Source of the DNA: Citrobacter sp. Awk 4
GTDB lineage: Bacteria; Pseudomonadota; Gammaproteobacteria; Enterobacterales; Enterobacteriaceae
Length of the DNA stretch: 64,000 nucleotides
Direction of reading: 5' to 3'
Assembly: GCF_028069725.1 (NCBI RefSeq)
Contig: NZ_JANEWG010000005.1
Location: 1-64,000, forward strand
The position numbers were made by a program, and so were the translations under genes. Positions 50,423 through 61,298 of the stretch are shown one piece after another. The notes under the pieces were generated by a model that worked only from the letters and a program-made list of their open reading frames with translations, did no database searches and had not been told where the DNA came from. Position 1 is the first letter of the stretch. The number at the start of each line of letters is the position of its first letter.

Positions 50423-51211
50423 ATGGCCTATCGTTCTGCTCCCATTATTGAAGATGTCATCTGGCAGGCTCATCTCCCGTCGGGGGAGCCAGCGCTTGCC
50501 GATGCTGTGCGTGAAACGATCGCGCAAACCCGAGAGCATTTACTGGATTTTATTCGTCTCGATGAACCCGCCCCGCAAGGCGCCATGACGCTGGCACAGT
50601 GGTCTTCTCCCAGCGCGTTGAGCTCATTGCTGGCGATTTATTCCGATCACATCTATCGCAATCACCTCACACAGCCACGCGAAAATAAGCCACTGATTTC
50701 TCTATGGGCGCAATGGTATATCGGACTGATGGTTCCCCCGCTGATGCTTGCCCTGCTCACTCAGGAAAAAGTTATTGATGTTTCTCCTGAATATGTCAGC
50801 GTTGGGTTTCATGAAACGGGACGGGCAGCCTGTTTCTGGGTGAACGTGCACCAGGATCACCAGGCGACGTTGCACTCTCCCCAGCAACGGTTAGAAACGC
50901 TGATTCTCCGGGCGTTAGTGCCCATCGTTCAGGCACTGGAAGCTACCGGAGAGATTAATAGTAAACTTATCTGGAGCAACACCGGGTATTTGATCCACTG
51001 GTATCTGACAGAAATGAAACCACTTCTGGGAGAAGAGCTAGTGACGACACTGCGCCAGACTTGCTTCTTCGAGAAAAAACTGTCCGGCGGTGAAGATAAC
51101 CCCCTGTGGCGAACTGTCGTTCCACGCGAAGGGCTTTTGGTGCGCAGAACCTGCTGCCAGCGCTATCGCCTCCCTGAGGTTCAGCAGTGTGGCGACTGTA
51201 CGTTAAAATAA
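50423..51211 (+). CDS. fhuF: Siderophore-iron reductase FhuF
   Basis: Cytoplasmic or membrane-associated [2Fe-2S] protein that reduces ferric iron in hydroxamate siderophores. The 262 residues end with the unusual cluster ligands C244-C245-x10-C256-x2-C259, the FhuF signature. It is downstream of the diguanylate cyclase and preceded by a possible Fur box. Confidence 0.94.
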   Translation: MAYRSAPIIEDVIWQAHLPSGEPALADAVRETIAQTREHLLDFIRLDEPAPQGAMTLAQWSSPSALSSLLAIYSDHIYRNHLTQPRENKPLISLWAQWYIGLMVPPLMLALLTQEKVIDVSPEYVSVGFHETGRAACFWVNVHQDHQATLHSPQQRLETLILRALVPIVQALEATGEINSKLIWSNTGYLIHWYLTEMKPLLGEELVTTLRQTCFFEKKLSGGEDNPLWRTVVPREGLLVRRTCCQRYRLPEVQQCGDCTLK

Positions 51212-51242
51212 GCAAGGAGCCATTGCCCCTTGCTTTTTCACC

Positions 51243-52586
51243 TTATGCAACCTGCTGACTTTCCTCTTCCGTACGCTCGGCTTCCTCAGCTTCCTGCGCC
51301 AGCAACTGTTTCTCGTAAACTTTGAAGAACGGGAAATAAATAATGGCAGACACCAATGCCAGCACCACTACCAGTACTGCCGCACGGTAATCCCAGCCTA
51401 ACGCCCAGGCAGCCCCTACCGGCGCTGGTGCGGTCCACGGAACAACGGAAATTACACGCCCAATCAAGTCGAGTTTCATTGCCGCCCAGGCCAGTATCGC
51501 GTTAACCATCGGCGCGAGCAGGAACGGAATAAAAAAGACCGGGTTCATCACAATCGGCGTACCGAAAATGACTGGCTCGTTAATATTGAAAATGCTGGGA
51601 ACCACACTCAAACGACCAATGGATCGCAGGTGGACTGAACGGCTGCGCAGATAACAAATGACCAGCCCCATTGTCGCACCGGACCCACCGACAACAATAA
51701 AGAACGTCCAGAACGCTTCCATAAAGATGTGCGGCAACGGTGCGCCCTGCGCCAGTGCGGTCTGGTTCATTCCAAGATTGGTCAGCCAGAACATTTGTAG
51801 CATCCCAGAGACAATCGCGGCTCCATGTATCCCCGCAAACCACAACAGATGGCCAATCAAAACCGCGAGCAAAATTGCAGGCAGGGAGTCAGCCGCTGAG
51901 ACCAATGGCTTAAAGATCGCCATGATGGCTTGTGGGATCAGCATATCAAACTGCGCCTGAATCAGCAGACTCAGAGGGTAAAGCGTGAGGACAACCACCA
52001 ATACCGGAATCAGTAGATCAAAAGAGTTTTTGATCATCGGGGGAACCTGATCTGGCAGGCGAATACCGATATTGTGCGCTTTCAGAAAACGCATCATTTC
52101 GACGCAGTAAATAGCCACCAGAATCGCGGTAAAAATACCGGTGCCTCCGAGGCTGTCAACCGGCAGGGAACCTTTCGTTTTCGGTGCTGCAATCAGTAAA
52201 AACGCCATGATCGAAAGCATTGCACACATAAAAGGATCTAACTGATGCGACTTAACGTAGTGTTTTCCCAGGTTGTATGCGATGGCTGCGCAAATGTAGA
52301 TGGACATGATCCCCATCGTCATATCAAACGGCGTGAGTATCTGACCTTCGAACTGTTTTGCCATATCCAGCCACGCACGGGCAAATCCCCAGGTGGTATC
52401 AGGAGAAAAGGGAGGATAGGCAAACACCAGCAGAAACGAACCTACAATCATAAACGGCATCGCGGAAATAAACCCATCACGGATCGCCATCACGTGACGC
52501 TGTGAGGATATCCGCCCGGCAACGGGGCTAACATAGTTTTCAACAAACCGAAAAATCACATTAAACACAGCATGGTTGGTAGACAT
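51243..52586 (-). CDS. Orphan PTS EIIC, lactose/cellobiose family
   Basis: A 447-residue membrane permease of the phosphotransferase system with about ten hydrophobic segments. The family block FNINEPVIFGTPIVMNP lies near 330-346, as in ChbC and CelB. The start at 52586 (MSTNHAVFNV) has GGAG upstream. No EIIA or EIIB gene lies next to it, so it must borrow partners encoded elsewhere, if it works at all. The sugar is unknown, perhaps a beta-glucoside. It is convergent with fhuF and absent from this place in E. coli. Confidence 0.9.
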   Translation of the reverse strand: MSTNHAVFNVIFRFVENYVSPVAGRISSQRHVMAIRDGFISAMPFMIVGSFLLVFAYPPFSPDTTWGFARAWLDMAKQFEGQILTPFDMTMGIMSIYICAAIAYNLGKHYVKSHQLDPFMCAMLSIMAFLLIAAPKTKGSLPVDSLGGTGIFTAILVAIYCVEMMRFLKAHNIGIRLPDQVPPMIKNSFDLLIPVLVVVLTLYPLSLLIQAQFDMLIPQAIMAIFKPLVSAADSLPAILLAVLIGHLLWFAGIHGAAIVSGMLQMFWLTNLGMNQTALAQGAPLPHIFMEAFWTFFIVVGGSGATMGLVICYLRSRSVHLRSIGRLSVVPSIFNINEPVIFGTPIVMNPVFFIPFLLAPMVNAILAWAAMKLDLIGRVISVVPWTAPAPVGAAWALGWDYRAAVLVVVLALVSAIIYFPFFKVYEKQLLAQEAEEAERTEEESQQVA

Positions 52587-52603
52587 ATCCGTTCTCCAGT
52601 CTG

Positions 52604-52720
52604 TCAAAACAACGTAGACGTGCAGGCAGCAACAACACCGCCACGTAAAAATCCATTACTACTTTTCGCAACCGTGCCGAAATAAAGACCCGCGATGCAG
52701 CGTAGAGAATCAAGTTTCAT
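52604..52720 (-). CDS. Candidate 38-aa leader ORF upstream of EIIC
   Basis: ATG at 52720 opens 38 codons ending at a TGA 17 bp before the EIIC start, with AAGAG about 8 bases upstream of the ATG. The product begins MKLDSLRCIAGLYFGTVAKS and ends ACTSTLF, with no family I recognise. Codon use is not obviously random, and the position is that of a leader peptide or coupled small protein. It may equally be a chance frame. Confidence 0.3.
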   Translation of the reverse strand: MKLDSLRCIAGLYFGTVAKSSNGFLRGGVVAACTSTLF

Positions 52721-52762
52721 AGATGGCTCTTATTATGTAGTTCAGAGGAAGTGACAATTTTA

Positions 52763-52790
52763 GTATTAATCTCCACCACTCGTACCGCAA
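52763..52790 (-). promoter_or_regulatory. Possible EIIC promoter
   Basis: On the minus strand TTGCGG (52785-52790), a 16-bp spacer and TAATAC (52763-52768) form a moderate sigma-70 promoter. Its -35 overlaps the left arm of the palindromic operator by two bases. Confidence 0.4.
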
Positions 52791-52809
52791 CCGGTTACTG
52801 TAACCGGTT
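52789..52809. promoter_or_regulatory. Tandem AACCGGTT operator palindrome
   Basis: Two copies of AACCGGTT, at 52789-52796 and 52802-52809, form a perfect 21-bp dyad centred on 52799. Each copy is itself palindromic with a central CG, the style of LacI/GalR-family operators; it resembles the AscG-type core. No such regulator gene is in the window. Confidence 0.65.
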
Positions 52810-52954
52810 TCTGTGATTGTGAAGAGGATCTAATATTTGAGTATGTTACTGCTTTGTTACTTTAAAATATTTACAGCGATACTTTCCTTATGACAAATTA
52901 CGCCACACAGTTATCCAAAAAACAGGGCTGCTTACACCGCGTCAGGAGGAATGA

Positions 52955-53413
52955 ATGAGTCTGCAATCTGTACGGCAATTTCTGGCCGAATATGCCCCGG
53001 ATATTGAAATTATCGAATTGGATCAGAGCACTGCAACGGTCGAGCTGGCAGCGAAAGCCCACAATGTGGAGCCAGGACAAATTGCAAAAACACTTTCACT
53101 AAAGGTGAAGGACAACATTATTTTGGTTGTCGCCAAAGGTGATGTCCGCCTGGATAATAAAAAGCTCAAAGAAACGTTTGGGGCGAAAGCGCGTATGCTC
53201 AGTTTTGATGAGGTGGTAAACGCAACAGGTCATCCACCAGGCGGCGTCTGCCCTTTTGGTCTGGAAACTCCTCTGCCAGTCTATTGCGATGTCTCCCTCA
53301 GGCATTACACAGAGGTATTGCCTGCTGCTGGCGCAACGCATAGTGCAATAAGAATCGCACCTGAAAGGATGGCCGAGCTGACTTCAGCAACCTGGATTGA
53401 TGTCTGCCAGTGA
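52955..53413 (+). CDS. YbaK/EbsC-family aminoacyl-tRNA deacylase-like protein
   Basis: A 152-residue single-domain protein of the YbaK/ProX-type trans-editing family, which removes mischarged amino acids from tRNA. The conserved lysine is K45 in GQIAKTLSLKV. The substrate-pocket segment GHPPGGVCPFGLETPLPVYCD lies at about 91-111, and GATHSAIRI near the end. Specificity (Cys-tRNA-Pro, Ala-tRNA-Pro or other) cannot be read. A GAGGA site precedes the ATG. It is convergent with bglJ. Confidence 0.88.
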   Translation: MSLQSVRQFLAEYAPDIEIIELDQSTATVELAAKAHNVEPGQIAKTLSLKVKDNIILVVAKGDVRLDNKKLKETFGAKARMLSFDEVVNATGHPPGGVCPFGLETPLPVYCDVSLRHYTEVLPAAGATHSAIRIAPERMAELTSATWIDVCQ

Positions 53414-53467
53414 TCTGCCGTCAAGTCTGAAGGACTGTCTCACTCGTCGTTTCAGGTATACCGCACA

Positions 53468-54142
53468 CTATGCTGTGTGCAGTGTAGGGCGGGGCTCCAT
53501 AGCACGCAGATACAGCAATATATCCGCCGCATCCAGCAATCCGGCATCAGAATTCACACCCAGCTTGGACATGACATTAAATTTATGTGCCCGGATCGTT
53601 TTGACATTACGTTCAAGCTGCACAGCTATCTGAACCATCGAATAGCCGTGCGACATAAACCGTAATATTTCACGTTCAGTAGGACTTATCGTACGACTCT
53701 GACTGGTGCACCAAAGATTACTGCTGTTTTCCTTCACCCGACTAACACCGTTCAGCGCTAAAAACAGCTGTTCTTTTAAACCACTCAGCGACGATGACTT
53801 ACTTAATACGCCATCCAGTTGTGAGGGCGACAGAGAGCCAATAAGACGGGCTTCATTATCGTCGTCGGCGATGACCAGTCGACGCATTCGCGGGAAATCG
53901 ATCGCCAGTTCCGTCAGGCACGCCAACCCCACCCGCCGATCTTCTCGGATTGCAGACAGGGAGAAGATAACCGCAGAAAAAGGCGTATTTACCATTGCTA
54001 CTTTAAATTCAGACTGATTAGAAAATAGATGAAGCTGATAGAGACATTCAGGATCCGAATTAAATAAACTCTTAATACCAATACTGCTCATTGCGCACTT
54101 TTCTACCAGTGCGACATTTCTCTTGATGATTCTTTTTTCCAT
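53468..54142 (-). CDS. bglJ: LuxR-type regulator BglJ
   Basis: A 224-residue transcription factor. In E. coli BglJ pairs with RcsB without phosphorylation and activates bgl, leuO and others. The C-terminal LuxR helix-turn-helix is in [21 protein letters not shown] and [15 protein letters not shown] (about 150-195). The N-terminal half looks like a degenerate receiver domain. It overlaps the end of yjjQ by 40 bp, so the pair is one transcript, probably silenced by H-NS. Confidence 0.9.
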   Translation of the reverse strand: MEKRIIKRNVALVEKCAMSSIGIKSLFNSDPECLYQLHLFSNQSEFKVAMVNTPFSAVIFSLSAIREDRRVGLACLTELAIDFPRMRRLVIADDDNEARLIGSLSPSQLDGVLSKSSSLSGLKEQLFLALNGVSRVKENSSNLWCTSQSRTISPTEREILRFMSHGYSMVQIAVQLERNVKTIRAHKFNVMSKLGVNSDAGLLDAADILLYLRAMEPRPTLHTA

Positions 54143-54825
54143 TCCGTGGTATCTCCATATGCTGAAGGTAAGTTCAATTCTCTTGCTCCTTGAGAACTGT
54201 TAATCCATGCGTACATTTCGGCATTACTGTGTATGGACAAACGACGCATAGCACTGTTTTTCTGGGCACTGATGGTTTTATTACTCTTTTTCAACAATGA
54301 CGCTATTTGATTAATTCCCCACCCTTTTCCGAGAAGCCGTAATACTTTTCGCTCCGATAGAGTAAGCACCATCGACTGTCCACCATATTCAGTCATGTTT
54401 TGCAGTACCGGAAACATCAGCGCTTTACTGATATGCTCCGCACTATAATTACCGGAACGAATAGCATTAACCACGCTTTCAACAGGATCTTCGTCAGAAA
54501 GCAACGTCGTGGCAGGTCCCATCAATATCTCAACGGCCAAAGGGTAGTAACTGAGAGGAACGATAAAAATCCATTTAATATCATTAAATTGCGTTAATAA
54601 TGTATAAAACTGTTCACAAACAGCGCGAGGTTGATTGCTTTCCCCCGTTAAATCAACCAATACCAGTTCAGTGCAGCGCAGCTGCAACAATGTGAGCTCT
54701 TCGACTGAACGGCAGAATGTTAACTCATGATCGGGAAAGTGACCCAGAATGACACCTCTTAGTCCAGCCTGGATAACAGGTATTTTGCTGATAACAATTC
54801 CATTTTTGTAGCGTCCTGGCAACAT
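54103..54825 (-). CDS. yjjQ: LuxR-type regulator YjjQ
   Basis: A 240-residue transcription factor, a repressor of flagellar, capsule and other genes in E. coli. The DNA-binding part ([20 protein letters not shown], then [14 protein letters not shown]) is at about 155-205. The N-terminal domain is receiver-like without a clear phosphorylation site. A GGAGGAG site precedes the ATG. It is preceded by a strongly A/T-rich region typical of H-NS-silenced promoters. Confidence 0.92.
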   Translation of the reverse strand: MLPGRYKNGIVISKIPVIQAGLRGVILGHFPDHELTFCRSVEELTLLQLRCTELVLVDLTGESNQPRAVCEQFYTLLTQFNDIKWIFIVPLSYYPLAVEILMGPATTLLSDEDPVESVVNAIRSGNYSAEHISKALMFPVLQNMTEYGGQSMVLTLSERKVLRLLGKGWGINQIASLLKKSNKTISAQKNSAMRRLSIHSNAEMYAWINSSQGARELNLPSAYGDTTEWKKESSREMSHW

Positions 54826-55435
54826 AACTCCTCCATATTCACATCCTTTCTCATTTCCATATCTATTAATAAAACAAACATATAAATAGCAAGATGAAAA
54901 TGAAATTAATTAGCGATATGAATTATTCCATTATCTTATTTTTATACACAGTGACTGCAACCATACCAAAACCCACATAGTATAAGTGCTGTTTAACACT
55001 ATCACATAGTGTTTTATAAAAACAATTCCCACACAATTAAATTAACTCATTTGAATCATCTGATATTTTAAGGTGAATTAATTTCATTTAATAAATTCAC
55101 AATATGTTTTAGCAACTTCTACTTATCTTCCCTGATGAATAAAGAGGGCGTCTGTTGTATCAGTAATCCCCGTATAATCATAATGCTACCAACAGCCGTT
55201 CGTGGACAATCGTCGGTGTGCTTTACACCAACCTTCCTCATTGACACAACCTGATCAATGCACTGCAATGATAGATCTCACCACAAAACGGGGGCGACAC
55301 GGTTCAAATGAGCAAACCATCACCCTGACGTTTTTTTCAACACAAAGATTGATCCGGGCCAGAGCCAACGGACTCATACTTCGTGTTACAAAGAAGACTT
55401 TGTCATTTTTACCCGTCTTTCAATCAGGGCGAGTC
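54826..55435. other. A/T-rich region between yjjQ and yjjP
   Basis: A 610-bp spacer between divergent genes. From about 54840 to 55130 it is very A/T-rich with A and T tracts, well below the G/C of the neighbours, fitting an H-NS binding region for yjjQ-bglJ. The frame leading into yjjP is open from 55202, but I see no support for that extension. Confidence 0.6.
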
Positions 55436-56676
<1,241 letters not shown>

Positions 56677-56805
56677 TTCCCCCTCCTCTGGCATCACTTC
56701 GCGAGTAAGAGGCGGTCATCCCGCCTCCCTGCCGCTTCTGGTCATCGGTGTGTTACTATAAAAACAGTCTCCCTTCTCGGTTGTTGTTCCGTATTGAGAA
56801 ACATT

Positions 56806-57351
56806 ATGTCTTGCAGAATTTTAACCCCGGACGTCATCGGTATTGACGCATTAGTCCACGATCACAACGCCGTGCTGGCGAAATCGGCTGGCGGCGCGGT
56901 CGCGGTATTTGCCAATAACGTGCCTGCATTTTATGCCGTCACGCCTGCCCGTCTGGCAGAATTGCTGGCGCTTGAAGAAAAACTGTCACGCCCGGGAAGC
57001 GACGTCACGCTGGACGCACAGTTTTACGAAGAACCGCAGGCCACGCCCGTTGCGGTACCGATGGGGAAATTTGCGATGTATCCTGACTGGCAGCCGGATG
57101 CCGACTTCCAGCGTCAGGCGGCATTATGGGGCGTCGCGTTAAGAGAGCCGGTGACCGCAGAAGAGTTAGCGTCATTTGTGGCTTACTGGCAGGCGGAAGG
57201 CAAAGTCTTTCACCATATTCAGTGGCAGCAAAAGCTGGCGCGCAGTCTCCAGATCGGCCGGGCCAGCAATGGTGGCCTACCCAAACGTGATGTGAACACG
57301 ATTTCTGAACCCGATAAAGCAATTCCTAAAGGATTCCGAGGTGCTAAATGA
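56806..57351 (+). CDS. dnaT: Primosomal protein DnaT
   Basis: Primosomal protein i that helps PriA/PriB load DnaB at stalled forks. The start at 56806 ([10 protein letters not shown]) gives 181 residues, two more than in E. coli. The C-terminal DNA-binding block [20 protein letters not shown] is conserved near 140-160. The stop overlaps the dnaC start (ATGA). Confidence 0.95.
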   Translation: MSCRILTPDVIGIDALVHDHNAVLAKSAGGAVAVFANNVPAFYAVTPARLAELLALEEKLSRPGSDVTLDAQFYEEPQATPVAVPMGKFAMYPDWQPDADFQRQAALWGVALREPVTAEELASFVAYWQAEGKVFHHIQWQQKLARSLQIGRASNGGLPKRDVNTISEPDKAIPKGFRGAK

Positions 57352-58085
57352 AAGACGTCAGTAGTCTTATGAAACGCCTGCAAAAAATGATTCCACCGAA
57401 TGTGAAGCCAGCTTTTAGAACAGGTGAAGAATTGCTTGCCTGGCAAAAAGAACAAGGTGCGATTCGTTCGGCAGCAATAGAGCGCGAAAATCGGGCTATG
57501 AAAATGCAGCGTACTTTTAACCGTTCAGGCATCAGACCACTCCATCAAAATTGCTCATTTGACAACTACAAAGTGGAATGCCAAGGACAACTTGATGCTC
57601 TAAATCAAGCACGTCAGTATGTGGAAGAGTTCGATGGCAATATCTCCAGCTTTATCTTCTCCGGCACACCAGGGACGGGGAAAAACCATCTGGCCGCAGC
57701 AATCTGCAATGAGCTGCTCCTGCGGGGAAAATCCGTCCTGATCATTACCGTCGCCGATATTATGTCGGCGATGAAAGAAACCTTCACGAATCGTGAAACC
57801 AGTGAAGAACAGTTGCTCAACGACCTGAGTAATGTCGATCTGCTGGTGATCGACGAAATTGGCGTGCAAACCGAATCTCGCTACGAAAAAGTGATCATCA
57901 ATCAGATCGTCGATCGTCGCTCATCCTCAAAACGTCCGACTGGCATGTTAACCAACAGCAATATGGAAGAGATGAGCAAATTGCTCGGCGAACGCGTGAT
58001 GGATCGAATGATGCTTGGTGATAGTCTTTATGTAATTTTCAACTGGGACAGCTATCGTAGCCGTGTGACCGGGAAGGAGTATTAA
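57348..58085 (+). CDS. dnaC: DNA replication helicase loader DnaC
   Basis: AAA+ loader that delivers DnaB helicase to oriC and to restarting forks. The 245 residues have an N-terminal DnaB-binding part, Walker [12 protein letters not shown] near 104-114 (Asn after Lys is normal for DnaC), Walker B LLVIDEIG and an arginine-finger helix MDRMMLGD. It is coupled to dnaT by a 4-bp overlap. Confidence 0.97.
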   Translation: MKDVSSLMKRLQKMIPPNVKPAFRTGEELLAWQKEQGAIRSAAIERENRAMKMQRTFNRSGIRPLHQNCSFDNYKVECQGQLDALNQARQYVEEFDGNISSFIFSGTPGTGKNHLAAAICNELLLRGKSVLIITVADIMSAMKETFTNRETSEEQLLNDLSNVDLLVIDEIGVQTESRYEKVIINQIVDRRSSSKRPTGMLTNSNMEEMSKLLGERVMDRMMLGDSLYVIFNWDSYRSRVTGKEY

Positions 58086-58145
58086 GACCATTCTTAATAC
58101 GAGCAGCGCTATACTTCGCTGAAAAGGCACATACGAGTTACTATT

Positions 58146-58637
58146 ATGAAAACAACAAAACGCATTCTGCACTGCGCGATCGCCGCCAGCGCACTCATCT
58201 CCACCAGCATTTTCGCATCATCCTGGCAGGATTCGCTCTCCAGCGCGGCCAACGAACTCACCAAAAGCACCACCACCTCAGGACAGAGCAGCACATCGCT
58301 CTCCTCCCTCACCAGTCTGCTAAATGGCAGCACTGACGCGTTAAGCGCCAGCAACATGAACAACGCGGCGGGGATTTTGCAGTATTGCGCCAAACAAAAA
58401 CTGGCGTCCGCCACTGATGCGGAAAACGTCAAAAATCAGGTGCTGGATAAACTGGGTCTGAGCGCAAACGAGCAAAAACAGGATACCAACTATCTGGACG
58501 GTATTCAGGGTCTGCTAAATACCAAAGATGGCCAGCAGTTGAACCTGAGCAACATCGGCAGCACCCCGCTGGCGGAGCAAGTCAAAACCAAGGCCTGCGA
58601 TTTGGTACTTAAGCAAGGCATGAGTTTCATTTCCTAA
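58146..58637 (+). CDS. yjjA: Secreted DUF2501 protein YjjA
   Basis: A 163-residue periplasmic protein of unknown function. A signal peptide (MKTTKRILHCAIAASALIST) ends near IFA-SS. The mature part is rich in Ser, Thr and Asn and ends VLKQGMSFIS, with two cysteines (CAKQ, ACDL) likely forming a disulfide. It is 60 bp after dnaC. Confidence 0.88.
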   Translation: MKTTKRILHCAIAASALISTSIFASSWQDSLSSAANELTKSTTTSGQSSTSLSSLTSLLNGSTDALSASNMNNAAGILQYCAKQKLASATDAENVKNQVLDKLGLSANEQKQDTNYLDGIQGLLNTKDGQQLNLSNIGSTPLAEQVKTKACDLVLKQGMSFIS

Positions 58638-58648
58638 TCGCTCCACAC

Positions 58649-58681
58649 GCCGCGTTTTAGCGCGTCAGCAAGAAACGCGGC
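58649..58681 (+). terminator. Hairpin after yjjA
   Basis: Arms GCCGCGTTT and AAACGCGGC with a 15-nt loop are followed by a T/C-rich stretch, 12 bp after the yjjA stop. Confidence 0.6.
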
Positions 58682-58904
58682 CTTAATCCTCTCTTTTCTC
58701 CCCTCACCCCTTGGTACACGCCGGAATCGCGGGAAGTGATAGCGATCAAAAAATACGCTTTCTAAACCAATTCTGAATAACAACGTAATTTAATGTCACT
58801 AGAATTGCAGCAGTGTAACATCGCAATTACATTGTATACCCCGAAAAAGATTAGCCCTCCTGATATATCGCCGGGAGGAGCAGGCTATAACTGAGGATCG
58901 TGAG

Positions 58905-61196
58905 TTGTCTGAATTTCTGTCCATCTCCTTGTTTCTCGCCTCTGTGCTAATTTATGCCTGGAAAGCGGGTCGTAACACCTGGTGGTTTGCCGCCACCCTG
59001 ACGGTGCTCGGTCTATTTGTTGTCCTGAATATCACACTCTACGCCAGCGACTACTTTACCGGCGATGGCATCAACGATGCCGTGCTCTACACGTTGACCA
59101 ACAGCCTGACAGGCGCGGGCGTCAGTAAATACATTCTTCCGGGCGTGGGGATAATCCTCGCGCTGACGCTGGTTTTTGGTGCGCTGGGCTGGGTTCTTCG
59201 CCGCCGTCGGCACCATCCCCATCATATGGGTTATAGTCTGCTGGCATTGCTGTTGGCGCTGGCTTCGGTAGACGCCAGCCCGGCGTTTCGCCAGATTACC
59301 GAACTGGTGAAATCACAGTCCCGCGATGGCGATCCTGATTTCACGGCTTATTACAAAGAGCCGTCGAAAACGATCCCCAACCCCAAACTGAATCTGGTCT
59401 ATATCTACGGCGAAAGCCTTGAGCGCACCTATTTTGACAATGACGCCTTCCCGGATCTCACCCCGGAGCTGGGCGCGCTGAAAAACGAAGGGCTGGATTT
59501 CAGTCAAACCATGCAATTACCGGGCACGGATTACACCATTGCCGGGATGGTCGCCTCTCAGTGCGGTATTCCGCTGTTTGCCCCCTTTGAAGGCAACGCC
59601 TCGGCATCGGTTTCCAGCTTTTTCCCGCAGAATATCTGCCTTGGCGATATCCTGAAGAACTCCGGCTACCAAAACTATTTTGTTCAGGGTGCTAACCTGC
59701 GTTTTGCGGGTAAAGATGTGTTCCTGAAATCCCACGGCTTCGATCATCTCTACGGCGCCGAAGAGTTAAAAACCGTGGTCGCGGACCCAACGTATCGTAA
59801 TGACTGGGGTTTCTACGACGATACGGTGCTCGACGAAGCGTGGAAAAAGTTTGAAGAACTCTCTCGCGCCGGCCAGCGTTTCTCTCTGTTTACGCTGACC
59901 GTCGATACCCATCACCCGGATGGATTTATCTCGCGCACCTGCAACCGCAAACGTTACGACTTCGACGGCAAGCCCAACCAGTCATTTAGCGCCGTCAGCT
60001 GCAGCCAGGAAAACATCGCCCAGTTTATCAATAAGATCAAAGCATCACCGTGGTTTAAAGACACCGTTATCGTCGTCTCTTCCGATCATCTGGCGATGAA
60101 CAACACCGCGTGGAAGTACCTGAACAAGCAAGATCGCAACAACCTGTTTTTCGTTCTGCGTGGCGACCAGCCTCAGCAAGAGACGCTGGCGGTCAAACGC
60201 AACACGATGGATAACGGCGCGACCGTGCTCGATATTCTCGGCGGGGACAACTTTATTGGACTCGGGCGCAGCAGCTTGTCCGGCGAATCCATGTCGCTGG
60301 TATTCCTGAACATTAAAGAGAAAGTGCTGGCGTGGAAACCCGACATCATCCGCTTGTGGAATTTCCCCAAAGAGATGAAAACGTTCACCATCGATCAGGA
60401 TAAAAACATGATCGCCTTCTCGGGCAGTCATTTCCGTTTGCCGCTATTGTTGCGTGTCTCAGACAATCGCGTTGAACCGCTACCAGAAAGCGAATACTCC
60501 GCCCCGTTACGCTTCCAGCTGGCGGATTTCGCCCCGCGCGACAACTTTGTCTGGGTCGACCGCTGCTACAAAATGGCGCAACTGTGGTCGCCGGAACTGG
60601 CTCTCTCCACCGACTGGTGTGTTTCACAGGGTCAGTTGGGCGGCGAACAAGTCGTACAACACGTGAACAAAGCACAGTGGAAGGGCAAGACGGCGTTTAA
60701 GGACACCCTCATCGATATGGAGCGTTACAAAGGCAACGTGGATACGCTGAAAATCGTCGATAACGATATTCGCTACAAAGCGGACAGTTTCGTCTTTAAC
60801 GTCGCAGGTGCGCCGGAAGAGGTGAAGCAGTTCAGCGGCATCTCTCGCCCGGAATCCTGGGGGCGCTGGTCCAACGCGCAACTGGGTGAAGAGGTCAAAA
60901 TCGAGTACAAGACGCCGTTGCCCAAAAAATTCGATCTGGTGATCACCGCCAAAGCCTACGGCGCGAACGCCGATCGCCCTATACCAGTACGTGTGGGCAG
61001 AGAAGAACAGATACTGCGGTTAGGTAATGATATCACCACGACTACGCTGCATTTTGACAACCCGGAAGCAGCCAGCACGCTGGTGATCACGCCACCCGAC
61101 CCGCAATCTACCAATGAGGGCAACATTTTGGGGCACTCGCCACGGAAACTGGGGATCGGCATGGTCGAAATCAAAGTGGTGAATGCCGAAGGATAA
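58905..61196 (+). CDS. opgB: Phosphoglycerol transferase I (OpgB/MdoB)
   Basis: Inner-membrane enzyme that transfers phosphoglycerol from phosphatidylglycerol to periplasmic glucans. The 763 residues start at a TTG (58905) with GAGGATCGTGAG upstream, as in E. coli. About four membrane segments to residue 130 are followed by a sulfatase-like catalytic domain. That domain has the nucleophile region [13 protein letters not shown] near 168 and SSDHLAMNN near 390. A long C-terminal periplasmic domain completes it. Confidence 0.96.
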   Translation: MSEFLSISLFLASVLIYAWKAGRNTWWFAATLTVLGLFVVLNITLYASDYFTGDGINDAVLYTLTNSLTGAGVSKYILPGVGIILALTLVFGALGWVLRRRRHHPHHMGYSLLALLLALASVDASPAFRQITELVKSQSRDGDPDFTAYYKEPSKTIPNPKLNLVYIYGESLERTYFDNDAFPDLTPELGALKNEGLDFSQTMQLPGTDYTIAGMVASQCGIPLFAPFEGNASASVSSFFPQNICLGDILKNSGYQNYFVQGANLRFAGKDVFLKSHGFDHLYGAEELKTVVADPTYRNDWGFYDDTVLDEAWKKFEELSRAGQRFSLFTLTVDTHHPDGFISRTCNRKRYDFDGKPNQSFSAVSCSQENIAQFINKIKASPWFKDTVIVVSSDHLAMNNTAWKYLNKQDRNNLFFVLRGDQPQQETLAVKRNTMDNGATVLDILGGDNFIGLGRSSLSGESMSLVFLNIKEKVLAWKPDIIRLWNFPKEMKTFTIDQDKNMIAFSGSHFRLPLLLRVSDNRVEPLPESEYSAPLRFQLADFAPRDNFVWVDRCYKMAQLWSPELALSTDWCVSQGQLGGEQVVQHVNKAQWKGKTAFKDTLIDMERYKGNVDTLKIVDNDIRYKADSFVFNVAGAPEEVKQFSGISRPESWGRWSNAQLGEEVKIEYKTPLPKKFDLVITAKAYGANADRPIPVRVGREEQILRLGNDITTTTLHFDNPEAASTLVITPPDPQSTNEGNILGHSPRKLGIGMVEIKVVNAEG

Positions 61197-61214
61197 TCCC
61201 GAGTAAAAAACGTT

Positions 61215-61250
61215 GGCCCGAAAGCGTCATGCCACCGGGCCTCTCTTTAT
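61215..61250 (+). terminator. Terminator of opgB
   Basis: Stem GGCCCG / CGGGCC with a 15-nt loop is followed by TCTCTTTATT, 18 bp after the opgB stop. Confidence 0.6.
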
Positions 61251-61254
61251 TGGT

Positions 61255-61288
61255 AAAAAAACAGCGCCCAACACGGCTCCGGGCGCTG
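61255..61288 (-). terminator. Terminator of the lgoD/uxaB-like transcript
   Basis: On the minus strand CAGCGCCC pairs with GGGCGCTG around an 11-nt loop and is followed by seven T, 10 bp after the stop of the UxaB-like gene. Confidence 0.88.
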
Positions 61289-61298
61289 CATGGCAACC

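Larger units (their letters stand above)
52587..52954. other. EIIC / YbaK-like divergent intergenic region
   Basis: A 368-bp region holding a tandem palindromic operator (52789-52809), a possible EIIC promoter overlapping it, and a 38-codon candidate leader ORF on the EIIC strand. The part from 52830 to 52954 should hold the promoter of the YbaK-like gene. Confidence 0.6.
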
